Source: Pseudobdellovibrionaceae bacterium (lineage in GTDB: Bacteria > Bdellovibrionota > Bdellovibrionia > Bdellovibrionales > UBA1609). From it: DNA of 64,000 nt. Of this stretch, positions 45,890-54,541 are shown in pieces. The stretch spans positions 62,001 through 126,000 of the forward strand of contig JACKAM010000002.1 of NCBI GenBank assembly GCA_020635075.1. The letters run 5' to 3'. The notes beneath the pieces were generated by a model. The model ran no database searches. It saw only the letters and a list, made by a program, of their open reading frames with translations, and had not been told where the DNA came from. Both the position numbers and the translations under genes were made by a program. Position 1 is the stretch's first letter, and each line of letters opens with the position of its first letter.

Positions 45890-46414
45890 CTAAATTCCGA
45901 ATTTGTGCCTTTCCTCATCATCCACACGACTAAGAATGCCGCCCTTGAGCTGAGGGCGGTAAGCCAGCTGCTGGATATCATAGGTGAAGCTGGAACCATT
46001 TAAGCCTGCCGTCTGCCATTCTGGACCCATGCGAATCGCATCCACCGGGCAAGCCTCTTCGCAAAATCCACAGTAGACACAACGAAGAACATCGATCTCG
46101 TAACTCTTGGGATACTTTTCGACGGAGGGGTCCTCACATTCAGCAGCAACGATGGAAATACATTGAGCCGGGCAGTTGGTCGCACAAAGCATACAGGCCG
46201 TACAGCGAATGGAACCGTCTTTTTTAACGGTCAAAACATGGTTACCCTTAAAGCGTGGGCTATATTGGTAGATTTCCTCTGGGTAATTCAAGGTCGGCAT
46301 CTTGTTGCGATTAAACAAGTTGCGCAACATATACTTCAGAGTCAGCCACAGGCCCTCTAAAATACCGGGTAGATACCAGGAAGAAACCGCACCAGGCTTA
46401 TGCACAATACTCAT
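45890..46414 (-). CDS. nuoI: NADH-quinone oxidoreductase subunit I
   Basis: 174 residues. Two tandem [4Fe-4S] motifs, CTACMLCATNCP and CVYCGFCEEACP, carry clusters N6a and N6b of complex I; the N-terminal amphipathic helix region (LPGILEGLWLTLKYML) docks on the membrane arm. Its ATG overlaps the nuoG stop by 4 bases. It is the last gene of this nuo run; nuoJ-N do not follow and nuoH is missing between nuoG and nuoI. Confidence 0.95.
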   Translation of the reverse strand: MSIVHKPGAVSSWYLPGILEGLWLTLKYMLRNLFNRNKMPTLNYPEEIYQYSPRFKGNHVLTVKKDGSIRCTACMLCATNCPAQCISIVAAECEDPSVEKYPKSYEIDVLRCVYCGFCEEACPVDAIRMGPEWQTAGLNGSSFTYDIQQLAYRPQLKGGILSRVDDEERHKFGI

Positions 46415-47970
46415 AATGGTCCTCGTTGCTGCACAAAGAAGTTAGTCTTCTTCCAATCCAAGTCCGACTTATCACCCTGAGAGGCGCCTTCACCCCGTCC
46501 ACTCAACACCTTGGTGACATCTGTCAAGCCCATTGCCTTAGGGACAATGGTGGCTATCCGCTTAAATTCCTGCTTTTTACCTTGAAAGTTAACAAAGGTT
46601 CCGTCCTTCTCAAAAAAAGTCTTCAACGGAATTTGCCATGTGGGTGTTGTCACCTGATCAACGATCTCAGACTTAGTTGATGACAGCCACAGAAGCTTTT
46701 TTGCCTTACCGAATAAATGGAGCTTCTCCATTAAATCCGGAAATACAGAAGGATCTTCAGGTCCGGCGACCACGAGGACATCAACAGAGTCTTGATTAAG
46801 GCGATCTTCCAACTGTTTCCAAGGAGCATTAACTTTCTCTTTGGCCAAGATACCTAGAAGTCCCTTGGTATTAGGATTGCGGTCTCCACGATAGAGAATT
46901 CCATCGAACTCTTCCATTTGTTCTGGGTTATTGATCCAGTGGTAAATTTCCCGACAAGCCAGATCGCCCAAGTAGAAGTTGACCAACTCTTGGTACTCCT
47001 CCTGGCTGTGCTGACCGGTAAGAACCATTGCTACACGAGTCGGGCCAACGTCCTTCACCGCTTGGCGGATAGCATCGCCGGCTTCTTTTAGACATTCAGC
47101 CGACTCTCTGACCTGCCAGTTTCCGGCCTGACCCGAGCGAGCCTCGGTCAAACGGGCATCAAGGTTGATGTGTTTGTAGATCTCGCGACCCTTGTCGCAC
47201 ATCCAGTAGACGTTCACATCGGGGTTGGGCTCCGGCTTAATGCGAAACAGGCCTTCCTCATTGTAATAGGCTTTAATGTTGCATCCAGTAGAACAGCCCG
47301 TACAGATGCTTGTGCCATTCTTCAAATACCAGACCCTCTGACGGAATCGGAAGTCCTTGGAGGTCAGTGCACCCACCGGACAAATATCTACTGTATTCAT
47401 AGAATAGTTGTTGTCCAAGGGTTTGCCGTCAAAAGTACCGATCTCAGCACGATCACCACGATTAAAGATGCCCAGCTCATTGGTCTTGCTGACTTCAGAA
47501 GTGAAGCGCACACAGCGGGAGCAAAGAATACACCGTTCAGAGTCCAGCACCACGCGCTCACCAAGGCTAACCACCTTGTGCTTCTTGACTTTGTGCTCAG
47601 ACATTTCAGGCGTGTACTTGCCAAACTTCATGTACTGATCCTGAAGACCACACTCACCGGCCTGATCACAGATCGGGCAGTCCAATGGGTGATTGATCAA
47701 ATGGAAGTCCAACCCCCACTTGACGGTCTCTTTGATTTTGTCCGAGTTGTTACAAGCGGACATCCCTTCGGTCACCACCGTGTTACAAGCGATCTGCAAG
47801 CGTGGGTTGCCTTCGATCTCGACCATGCACAATCGACACACACCAGCCGTTGAAAGGCCGGGGTGCCAGCAATAGTGAGCGATGTCCTCTTTGGCCTGTT
47901 TAAAAGCCTCAATCAGCAGAGTGCCCTCTTTGACTTCGATTTCTTTACCGTTAACTTTAACCTTAGGCAT
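46411..47970 (-). CDS. nuoG: NADH-quinone oxidoreductase subunit G (short form)
   Basis: 519 residues, much shorter than the roughly 900 of E. coli. N-terminal [2Fe-2S] ferredoxin domain (HYCWHPGLSTAGVCRLC), the His/Cys [4Fe-4S] site (HPLDCPICDQAGECGLQ), CILCSRC and CPVGAL for the next cluster, then CTGCSTGC with a later Cys in WMCDKGR, the extra N7-type cluster. The molybdopterin-like domain that follows is truncated after about 250 residues. It overlaps nuoF by 8 bases. Reads electrons from NuoF toward NuoI. Confidence 0.93.
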   Translation of the reverse strand: MPKVKVNGKEIEVKEGTLLIEAFKQAKEDIAHYCWHPGLSTAGVCRLCMVEIEGNPRLQIACNTVVTEGMSACNNSDKIKETVKWGLDFHLINHPLDCPICDQAGECGLQDQYMKFGKYTPEMSEHKVKKHKVVSLGERVVLDSERCILCSRCVRFTSEVSKTNELGIFNRGDRAEIGTFDGKPLDNNYSMNTVDICPVGALTSKDFRFRQRVWYLKNGTSICTGCSTGCNIKAYYNEEGLFRIKPEPNPDVNVYWMCDKGREIYKHINLDARLTEARSGQAGNWQVRESAECLKEAGDAIRQAVKDVGPTRVAMVLTGQHSQEEYQELVNFYLGDLACREIYHWINNPEQMEEFDGILYRGDRNPNTKGLLGILAKEKVNAPWKQLEDRLNQDSVDVLVVAGPEDPSVFPDLMEKLHLFGKAKKLLWLSSTKSEIVDQVTTPTWQIPLKTFFEKDGTFVNFQGKKQEFKRIATIVPKAMGLTDVTKVLSGRGEGASQGDKSDLDWKKTNFFVQQRGPL

Positions 47971-49240
47971 GGAGGCTACCTTTCACTTTTGATCGCCCCT
48001 CGCGCACGTAAAACTCAAATTCGTCGCGAAATTTTTCAACAAAACTGATGGCCGGCATGGCGGCCGCATCACTGAGTGCACAAATGGTCTTCCCCATCAT
48101 TTGCCTGGACACTCTCAGCATCAGATCGATGTCCTGGAGGCGTCCTTCTCCAGTGACAATGCTATTGACGATTTTATGCAACCACCCTGTGCCCTCACGG
48201 CAGGGAGTACACTGTCCGCAGGACTCATGATGGTAAAAGTGCATAATCACTTTCAGCATATCCACCATGCAGTTGGTGTCGTCTATGACAATAACGGCTC
48301 CTGAACCCAACATGGAACCCATGCCCTGAAGACATTCATAATCCATGGTGGCCTTCATGGCCTCTTCCGCGGTCAAAACCGGAGCTGAAGACCCACCAGG
48401 AATCACGGCCTTCAGTTTGCGACCAGGCTCCAGGCCACCACATTCCACATTGATAAGATCAATCAAAGGATATCCCAGCGGAACTTCATAAACGCCCGGC
48501 TTTTTCACATTGCCACTCACCGAGAACAACTTGGTTCCCGCTGACTTTTCGGTGCCATGCTTTCGATAGGCCGCAGCCCCATCACGAATAATCGGACCGA
48601 CGGCAGCCAGTGTTTCGACATTGTTCACAATTGTGGGCTTTGCCAGATAGCCCTGTACCGCAGGGAAGGGGGGCTTTAACTTGGGCTGCCCCTTCTTGCC
48701 TTCAAGTGAGGAAATCATGCCGGTTTCTTCGCCACAAATGTAGGCTCCAGCGCCAGAATACACATCCATGTCGTGGTCAAATCCAGAGCCAAGGATATTC
48801 TTTCCAAGGAAACCGCCATCATAGGCTTCACGAATGGCCTTCTCCAGCTTGCGAATACACATTTGGTATTCGCCCCGCACGTAAATATAGGACTTATTGG
48901 ATTTGACGGCAAAAGCCGAGATAATCATCCCCTCAATGAGTTGATGAGGAGCTCTTTCCATCATCGCCCGGTCCTTGAATGTCCCAGGCTCACCTTCGTC
49001 CGCATTACAAAGCAAATAGCGAGGCTCGCCGTTATCCGGTAAAAACCCCCACTTTACACCAGTCGGAAATCCCGCGCCGCCCCGGCCTCGCAAGCCAGAG
49101 GCTTTAACCTCTTCGATAATGGCCTTGGGGTCCATCTTGAGGGCCTTCTTCAGGACCTCATAGCCGCCGTGCTTTTTGTAGCCGTCCAGGCCGATGTACT
49201 CGTCTTTGTCATAATGTTCTGTCAGCAGTTTCGTTTCCAT
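47963..49240 (-). CDS. nuoF: NADH-quinone oxidoreductase subunit F
   Basis: 425 residues from ATG 49240; the frame starts three codons earlier at a TTG. The FMN/NADH-binding GLRGRGGAGFPTGVKWGF and NADEGEPGTFKDR stretches and the [4Fe-4S] site ESCGQCTPCREGTGW are intact. It oxidises NADH and passes electrons through FMN to cluster N3. Starts 5 bases after the nuoE stop. Confidence 0.96.
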   Translation of the reverse strand: METKLLTEHYDKDEYIGLDGYKKHGGYEVLKKALKMDPKAIIEEVKASGLRGRGGAGFPTGVKWGFLPDNGEPRYLLCNADEGEPGTFKDRAMMERAPHQLIEGMIISAFAVKSNKSYIYVRGEYQMCIRKLEKAIREAYDGGFLGKNILGSGFDHDMDVYSGAGAYICGEETGMISSLEGKKGQPKLKPPFPAVQGYLAKPTIVNNVETLAAVGPIIRDGAAAYRKHGTEKSAGTKLFSVSGNVKKPGVYEVPLGYPLIDLINVECGGLEPGRKLKAVIPGGSSAPVLTAEEAMKATMDYECLQGMGSMLGSGAVIVIDDTNCMVDMLKVIMHFYHHESCGQCTPCREGTGWLHKIVNSIVTGEGRLQDIDLMLRVSRQMMGKTICALSDAAAMPAISFVEKFRDEFEFYVREGRSKVKGSLHA

Positions 49241-49245
49241 AATTC

Positions 49246-49719
49246 TCAATCCAATTCGCGAAGGATTTTGACAGCCTTATCCACGGTCAGGTTTTCATAG
49301 TAGTCATCATTCACCTGCATCATGGGCGCCGTTCCGCAGGACCCGAGACATTCCACCCGCGAAATAGTGTAGCGCCCATCGGAGGAGACGGCACCTTCTT
49401 CAACTCCCAAGGATTTACTGAGGTTTGCCGCCAATTCACGACCCCCCCCCATAGAGCAGGAGATGTTACAGCAAACCTGAACGTGATACTTCCCCACCGG
49501 CTTTTGGTTGAACATGGTGTAGAAGGTGGATACCTCTTGAACCCACTTCTCTGGCACGTCCATCAATTCCGCCAAATAGGCCACACTCTCAGAACTCACC
49601 CACCCGCCGTTTTCCTTTTGCACACGGAACAGACAAGGAATGATGGCCGAACGCTTGGTTTCGTACCTGGTCATTTCTTTTTTAACAAACTCGACACCAT
49701 CTGGTGATAATTCAAACAT
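49246..49719 (-). CDS. nuoE: NADH-quinone oxidoreductase subunit E
   Basis: 157 residues, thioredoxin-like [2Fe-2S] subunit. Cluster ligands are seen in CCNISCSMGG and ECLGSCGTAPMM, with the N-terminal helical segment typical of the family (AIIPCLFRVQKENGGWVS). It pairs with NuoF in the NADH dehydrogenase module. GGAG stands upstream of the ATG and the gene follows nuoCD by 10 bases. Confidence 0.95.
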   Translation of the reverse strand: MFELSPDGVEFVKKEMTRYETKRSAIIPCLFRVQKENGGWVSSESVAYLAELMDVPEKWVQEVSTFYTMFNQKPVGKYHVQVCCNISCSMGGGRELAANLSKSLGVEEGAVSSDGRYTISRVECLGSCGTAPMMQVNDDYYENLTVDKAVKILRELD

Positions 49720-49729
49720 GGCCAGCTCC

Positions 49730-51406
49730 TTATCTATCTAGCTCGCCGGCAATAACGTTTTGACTTCCCAGGATCGAAATCACGTCAGCCACCTGGCCGC
49801 CGGTGATTTGCTCTGCGAAGGATTGATAAATGGCAAAACAAGGTGGACGGACTTTGAGACGATAGGGATTGGCAGAGCCATCGCTAATCAGCCAAAAACC
49901 CAACTCCCCGTTTGCTCCCTCAGTTGCATCGTAGATTTCCCCAACGGGCGGACGAAGACCCTTGATGACCAGCATGAAGTGATTCATTAGGCCTTCGATG
50001 TTGCCGTAAACGTCCTTCTTCTCAGGGAGTACGATGCCTCGATCTCGAATGGTAAAGTCACCGCCGGGGACATTCTTGGCCACTTGCTCAATAATCCTCA
50101 GGGATTCACGCATTTCAGCCACGCGCACCAGATAGCGATCAAAGACATCGCCATTCGTGCCAATGGGTACCTGAAAGTCCAGAGTCTCATACCCATAATA
50201 GGGGTCTGCTTTGCGCAAATCCAAACTGACGCCAGCAGCGCGAAGGAGTGGTCCGGTGTAGCCCCACTGGATGGCATTCTCTGCGGAAATGGCACCCACA
50301 TCGCGAGTTCGCTGAATCCAAATCTTATTGCCTGTGAGAAGGACATCAAGGTCGTCCACTCCCCGGCGCATTTCTTTGCAGAACTCAAGAACGTCGTCGA
50401 ACCAACCCTCGGGGGCGTCCTGAGCCATTCCCCCGATACGAGTGAGAGCCACGGTCAAACGTGCTCCGCAGAGTTTTTCGAATAAGGTGTAGACCTTTTC
50501 CCGGTAGGTAAAGAGATGGAAAAAGCCTGTCAGAGCCCCCAGGTCCACAGCGTTGGCGCCAATACAAACCAGGTGGTCGATAACTCTCGACAACTCAGAT
50601 AGGATCACCCGCATGGCCTGTGCCCGTGGAGGGATCTCCACACCCAAGAGTTTTTCAACCGCTTTGCAGTAGCCAACGTTGTTGATCGGTGCCGAACAGT
50701 AGTTCAGTCGATCGGTATAAGGAATAACCTGGTTATAGGCATGAGTTTCAGCCATCTTCTCAAAACAGCGGTGCAGGTAACCAATCTCCACACTGGCCCG
50801 GTGAACCATTTCGCCGTCGAGATGAGCCATCACTCGCAGTGTACCGTGTGTGGCAGGATGAGAGGGGCCTAGGTTAAGAGGCACCACCTCTCTGCCGTCG
50901 TCGACAAAGTTGGGGTCATAATCAAAATGAATCGGCAAAGCCTGGGTGCAGTGTTGTTGGTGGTCGGCATCGTAGTCCTTGCGTAAAGGATGACCGACAA
51001 ACTGATGGTGAGTCAGCAATCGACGGAGATTAGGGTGGCCTTCAAACTGAATCCCATACATATCCCAACACTCGCGCTCGAACCAGTCAGCCCCTTTCCA
51101 CAATGGTAGAGCTGTAGGGATGGATTCCCCTTCACCCACCTGGGCCTTAATCCTCACCCGGTTGGCATTTTTTGAGGAAAACAGCTCGTAAGCCACTTCA
51201 AAGCGCTTTTCCCGATCAGGAAAATCAGCGGCAGCCACCTGCATTAGAAAATCAAAGCGACCGGTGTTTTTAAAGTGTTCAAGGATGCCGAATACACTGC
51301 CCTTGTCGGCTTCAATCACGTTGTTACCAACAGCGTGAGAGAAGGCAAAACTATTGCCTGGGAACTTTCTATTCAAATCTTCGCGGAGACTTTCGATGAT
51401 ATTCAT
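49730..51406 (-). CDS. nuoCD: NADH-quinone oxidoreductase fused subunit C/D
   Basis: 558 residues. Residues about 1-170 are NuoC (PLWKGADWFERECWDMYGI, HPLRKDY) and the rest NuoD (GPSHPATHGTLRV, HRCFEKMAETHAYNQ, the late YDATEGANGELGFWL). NuoD lines the quinone site with NuoB. The C-D fusion is shared with enterobacteria and several other lineages. It starts 3 bases after nuoB stops. Confidence 0.96.
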   Translation of the reverse strand: MNIIESLREDLNRKFPGNSFAFSHAVGNNVIEADKGSVFGILEHFKNTGRFDFLMQVAAADFPDREKRFEVAYELFSSKNANRVRIKAQVGEGESIPTALPLWKGADWFERECWDMYGIQFEGHPNLRRLLTHHQFVGHPLRKDYDADHQQHCTQALPIHFDYDPNFVDDGREVVPLNLGPSHPATHGTLRVMAHLDGEMVHRASVEIGYLHRCFEKMAETHAYNQVIPYTDRLNYCSAPINNVGYCKAVEKLLGVEIPPRAQAMRVILSELSRVIDHLVCIGANAVDLGALTGFFHLFTYREKVYTLFEKLCGARLTVALTRIGGMAQDAPEGWFDDVLEFCKEMRRGVDDLDVLLTGNKIWIQRTRDVGAISAENAIQWGYTGPLLRAAGVSLDLRKADPYYGYETLDFQVPIGTNGDVFDRYLVRVAEMRESLRIIEQVAKNVPGGDFTIRDRGIVLPEKKDVYGNIEGLMNHFMLVIKGLRPPVGEIYDATEGANGELGFWLISDGSANPYRLKVRPPCFAIYQSFAEQITGGQVADVISILGSQNVIAGELDR

Positions 51407-51409
51407 AAT

Positions 51410-51952
51410 TTACCTGTACTCCCCGGGCTTCCAGTTGTCGCGCCAGGGGCGAGGATGTTGATCAGTGATCATCTTCTGCACGACCATAACGCCATCCAAA
51501 ACCGCCTCAGGGGTGGGAGGACATCCAGGAACGTAAACATCGACGGGGATCACTTTGTCCACCCCTTGCAGAACATGATAGGCGCGGTAAAAACCGCCAG
51601 ACGACGCACAGGCGCCCATGGCAATCACATACTTGGGCTCCAGCATCTGCTCATACACGCGGGTAATAATGGGTGCCATCTTTTCAGTTATTGTCCCTGC
51701 GACCAACAGCAGGTCTGCCTGGCGCGGAGAAAAACGCACCACTTCAGCGCCAAAGCGGGCCAGGTCATAACGAGGACCCATGACCGACATCATTTCAATC
51801 CCGCAACAGGCCGTACCGTAGGGCATAGGCCACAAGGAGTTGCGTCGACCCCAGGCAATGATTTTGTCCAGTTGGGTGGTGAAGGCAAAGGAGCGCGTGG
51901 ATTCGACTAAATCCCTGTCCATTTGTCGAGTGGCAGTCATCGCCTGAGACAT
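51410..51952 (-). CDS. nuoB: NADH-quinone oxidoreductase subunit B
   Basis: 180 residues. Ligands of cluster N2 are visible: the tandem cysteines in GTACCGIEMMSV, then GACASSGG and VPGCPPTPEAVL. N2 is the last cluster before quinone. It is the first gene of this run; nuoA, usually just upstream, is absent. Confidence 0.96.
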   Translation of the reverse strand: MSQAMTATRQMDRDLVESTRSFAFTTQLDKIIAWGRRNSLWPMPYGTACCGIEMMSVMGPRYDLARFGAEVVRFSPRQADLLLVAGTITEKMAPIITRVYEQMLEPKYVIAMGACASSGGFYRAYHVLQGVDKVIPVDVYVPGCPPTPEAVLDGVMVVQKMITDQHPRPWRDNWKPGEYR

Positions 51953-52400
51953 AGCTGTACTTCTCCCATCTACCGAGATTCGCTTTTTCCGAATGATATA
52001 GTTGTCAGGGATGTTTGATTTCTCTCCCCGACACGAGCCAAATTGCCAATCTCACTTGGTTTTCAAGCTATTAACATCCTTAATATAAACTGTCACGATC
52101 AATAGACTGGAGACGGCTCTCGAAATCCACTCGCGATGGACGTCGGAAGTCCCATATTGCGCATCGCACAAGGTCTCCTGCCAACGATTGGGTTCGACCC
52201 TCTTCCCCATCAGGTTGCGCCGGGCTCCGAAAGGGCTAGTTTTGGGTATGACAGGTGGTTTCAATTTGAAACTGGGCCAAGGTTATAAATAGAATTTTCC
52301 CTACTATGCGGACCATCGCCTAGTTGTTCTCTGACCAAAGCTCTCAAAGGGACTGGGGGCGGATCAGAGTGGACACAGACCAACCTATGGAGGGGGTAAT
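51953..52400. other. 448-base intergenic region between nuoB and the protease gene
   Basis: The two flanking genes are divergent, so both promoters should lie here. No convincing coding frame was found (short frames lack ribosome sites and family resemblance; nothing like nuoA). A TATAAA at 52283-52288 is a possible -10 for the protease but lacks a matching -35. The protease has a strong GGAGGGGG ribosome site at the right end. Confidence 0.5.
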
Positions 52401-54176
52401 ATGAAAGCCATTCTTCTTTTCACTATAATGTGGGGCTTCTCGGCTTGGGCTTCACAACCAGCGGGTGACTATTTGATACAAGTCACACCGGAACTCAAGT
52501 CAGCACCACTACAGCTCTTCAGTGCCGTACCTGGAGGCACAAAGATGGAAGACCTTGGAGTCGGCAATTGGCTCCGCATTCAGGTTCCAGCAAGCGAGAT
52601 GAAGACCTTTAGTGTTCTGAATCTGCGCAACAACCCACAAATTTTGCATATTCAACCCAACTACAAAATCAGTCTGATGAACGATTACAAGGTTCATGAC
52701 CCTCTTCTTCGCCGCCAACTCGCCCGACAGGTGAAAAAGGTTTTTGGCGATGACTTTCCATTTCCATTTCCAGGAGGCGATGGTGACGGTGGAGGATTTC
52801 CATGGCCTGGCGACCCCGGTGACGGTGGTGGCGACGGTGGTGGAGGATTCCCATGGCCTGGCGACCCCGGTGACGGCGGCGGCGGCGGTGGTGGATTCCC
52901 ATGGCCTGGCGACCCCGGTGACGGTGGTGGCGACGGTGGCGGTGGATTCCCATGGCCTGGCGACCCCGGTGACGGCGGCGGCGACGGTGGCGGTGGATTC
53001 CCATGGCCTGGCAACCCCGGTGACGGTGGTGGCGGCGGCGGTGGTGGAGGCGGCTCCGGCGTGCGCACCGACAACCCTGCCATTCCGACCAGCGGTAGCG
53101 GCGGAAGTGGGGCCGACAACCTTTATGATCGCCAGTGGGGAATGAAAGACATCGGAGTTAAAGATGGCTGGAAAGCTCGCACGGCAGCTAAAGACGTCGT
53201 TGTGGCCGTGATCGACACCGGTGTGGACTACACTCATGAGGATTTGGTCGACAACCTTTGGCGCAATGCTGGAGAGATGGGCCAAGATTCTCAGGGCCGG
53301 GACAAGGCTACCAATGGTGTTGATGATGACGGCAATGGATATGTGGACGACGTGATTGGGTGGGACTTTGCCCGCAATGACAATAAACCCTTCGATCTCT
53401 CTGTTCCCCCAACCGATCTGCTCTTTGGAGGCGGAAACCCTGGCCACGGAACTCACGTTGCCGGCTGTGTGGCGGCTCGTAGCGACAACGGCAAGGGAGT
53501 TATTGGCGTGGCCGATAACCACATTAAGATTATGGCTCTCCGCTTCCTGACTGAAAAAGGTGAGGGAACGACGGCTGATGCTATTAAGGCGATTCGCTAT
53601 GCGGTCGATAACGGAGCCCAGGTAACTAACAACTCCTGGGGCTCTGAAGGTGAAGACTCGAACGATGCGGCAGGGAACAAGGCACTTCGCGATGCTGTTG
53701 CCTATGCTGAATCCAAGGGAAGCATCTTTGTCGCTGCTGCTGGTAACGGACATCAAGGTCGGGGTTATAACAACGACACTGATTCTCGTCCGGGATATCC
53801 TGCGAGCTATCCCCATGACATCATTATCAGTGTTGCGGCTATCGATAAGAGTGACAACCTGGGGTCCTTCTCCAACTGGGGACCCAAGGGAGTCGACGTC
53901 GCGGCTCCCGGTGTGGCAGTGTTCTCCACCATGGTGGGTAATCAGTATAATGATCTGGTGATCGATATGCTGGGCATGAAAGTGACCTGGGACGGGACTT
54001 CCATGGCCAGCCCCCACGTTGCTGGGGCCGTAGCTCTCTACTGGTCACGCAACCCGGGTAAGACTTGGCAGGAGGTCAAAGAGGCTGTAATGACGACTGC
54101 TCGTCGCACCAATAGCCTGAGCAACAAAGTGCTCTCTGGCGGTAAGCTGGATGTTCGTAATCTGATGATGAACTAA
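52401..54176 (+). CDS. Secreted subtilisin-like serine protease (S8) with repeat linker
   Basis: 591 residues. Signal peptide (1 to about 17), an inhibitor-I9-like propeptide (about 18-110, ending in LHIQPNYKISLMND), a Gly/Pro/Asp repeat linker (about 125-225), then the S8 catalytic domain: D272 (VIDTGVDYTHEDL), H349 (GHGTHVAG), an oxyanion Asn in VTNNSWG and S534 (GTSMASPHVAG). The triad is complete. Predatory and soil bacteria export many such proteases. The linker between propeptide and catalytic domain is an unusual place for a long Gly-rich repeat; it may space the enzyme from the propeptide or from the cell. A strong terminator follows. Confidence 0.93.
   Translation: MKAILLFTIMWGFSAWASQPAGDYLIQVTPELKSAPLQLFSAVPGGTKMEDLGVGNWLRIQVPASEMKTFSVLNLRNNPQILHIQPNYKISLMNDYKVHDPLLRRQLARQVKKVFGDDFPFPFPGGDGDGGGFPWPGDPGDGGGDGGGGFPWPGDPGDGGGGGGGFPWPGDPGDGGGDGGGGFPWPGDPGDGGGDGGGGFPWPGNPGDGGGGGGGGGGSGVRTDNPAIPTSGSGGSGADNLYDRQWGMKDIGVKDGWKARTAAKDVVVAVIDTGVDYTHEDLVDNLWRNAGEMGQDSQGRDKATNGVDDDGNGYVDDVIGWDFARNDNKPFDLSVPPTDLLFGGGNPGHGTHVAGCVAARSDNGKGVIGVADNHIKIMALRFLTEKGEGTTADAIKAIRYAVDNGAQVTNNSWGSEGEDSNDAAGNKALRDAVAYAESKGSIFVAAAGNGHQGRGYNNDTDSRPGYPASYPHDIIISVAAIDKSDNLGSFSNWGPKGVDVAAPGVAVFSTMVGNQYNDLVIDMLGMKVTWDGTSMASPHVAGAVALYWSRNPGKTWQEVKEAVMTTARRTNSLSNKVLSGGKLDVRNLMMN
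52788..53051 (+). repeat. Five-copy 48-51 bp tandem repeat inside the protease gene
   Basis: The CCATGG core recurs at 52800, 52851, 52899, 52950 and 53001 (periods 51, 48, 51, 51), each unit encoding FPWPGDPGDGGGDGGGG or close variants. The third period lacks one codon and the last unit changes GDP to GNP. Every period is a multiple of three, so copy changes keep the frame. Confidence 0.92.
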
Positions 54177-54203
54177 GACGAGAAGAATGGATCTTTAGTT
54201 CCC

Positions 54204-54235
54204 AACCCCCTCCGCAAGGAGGGGGTTTTTTTATT
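54204..54235 (+). terminator. Rho-independent terminator of the protease gene
   Basis: Perfect stem CCCCCTCC-GCAA-GGAGGGGG followed by TTTTTTTATTTG, 30 bases after the stop. Confidence 0.93.
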
Positions 54236-54240
54236 TGAAA

Positions 54241-54280
54241 CTGACCTCCTAGATTGTTGATCAGCAATCTGGAGGTCCAG
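54241..54280. repeat. 40-base near-perfect palindrome
   Basis: The two halves pair over 19 positions with one single-base bulge on each side and one G-T pair; the centre is TGATCA. A T-rich run (TTTGTTCTTTATT) follows on the plus strand, so it could be a second terminator, a dyad operator or a solitary REP-like element. It lies 6 bases after the protease terminator. The rest of the 300-base gap to the ABC gene shows no coding frame. Confidence 0.7.
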
Positions 54281-54541
54281 TTTGTTCTTTATTCCCATTT
54301 AGTCTAGGTGTGTTTTCTTTACCTTTTTTGCCAATGACGAAGACTAAAATAATTATCCTATTGACGAAAAACGCCCAACAATTTACCAATGAGAACTCAG
54401 TCGTTGATGGGGTCTCACATTCCTAATACATAGATACAGTTCAAAATCAGGCTTACCAACCTTCCAACCGCTTTGGGAGATCGCGTGAATCGATCGTCAC
54501 AGGATGACGTCTGCCGTTCGCAAATTTCAACGGGAGAAGGG

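Noticed and set aside
47170..47853. 227-codon plus-strand frame inside nuoG
   Set aside because: NuoG has all its iron-sulfur motifs on the minus strand; this frame is a shadow.
52052..52264. 70-codon minus-strand frame as a possible nuoA
   Set aside because: It has no membrane helices and does not resemble NuoA.
52788..53051. CRISPR-like array
   Set aside because: The repeats are contiguous, in frame and coding, with no variable spacers.
52509..54017. 502-codon minus-strand frame opposite the protease
   Set aside because: The plus strand encodes a complete S8 protease with all catalytic motifs; the antisense frame is open because of biased codon use and has no recognisable domain.
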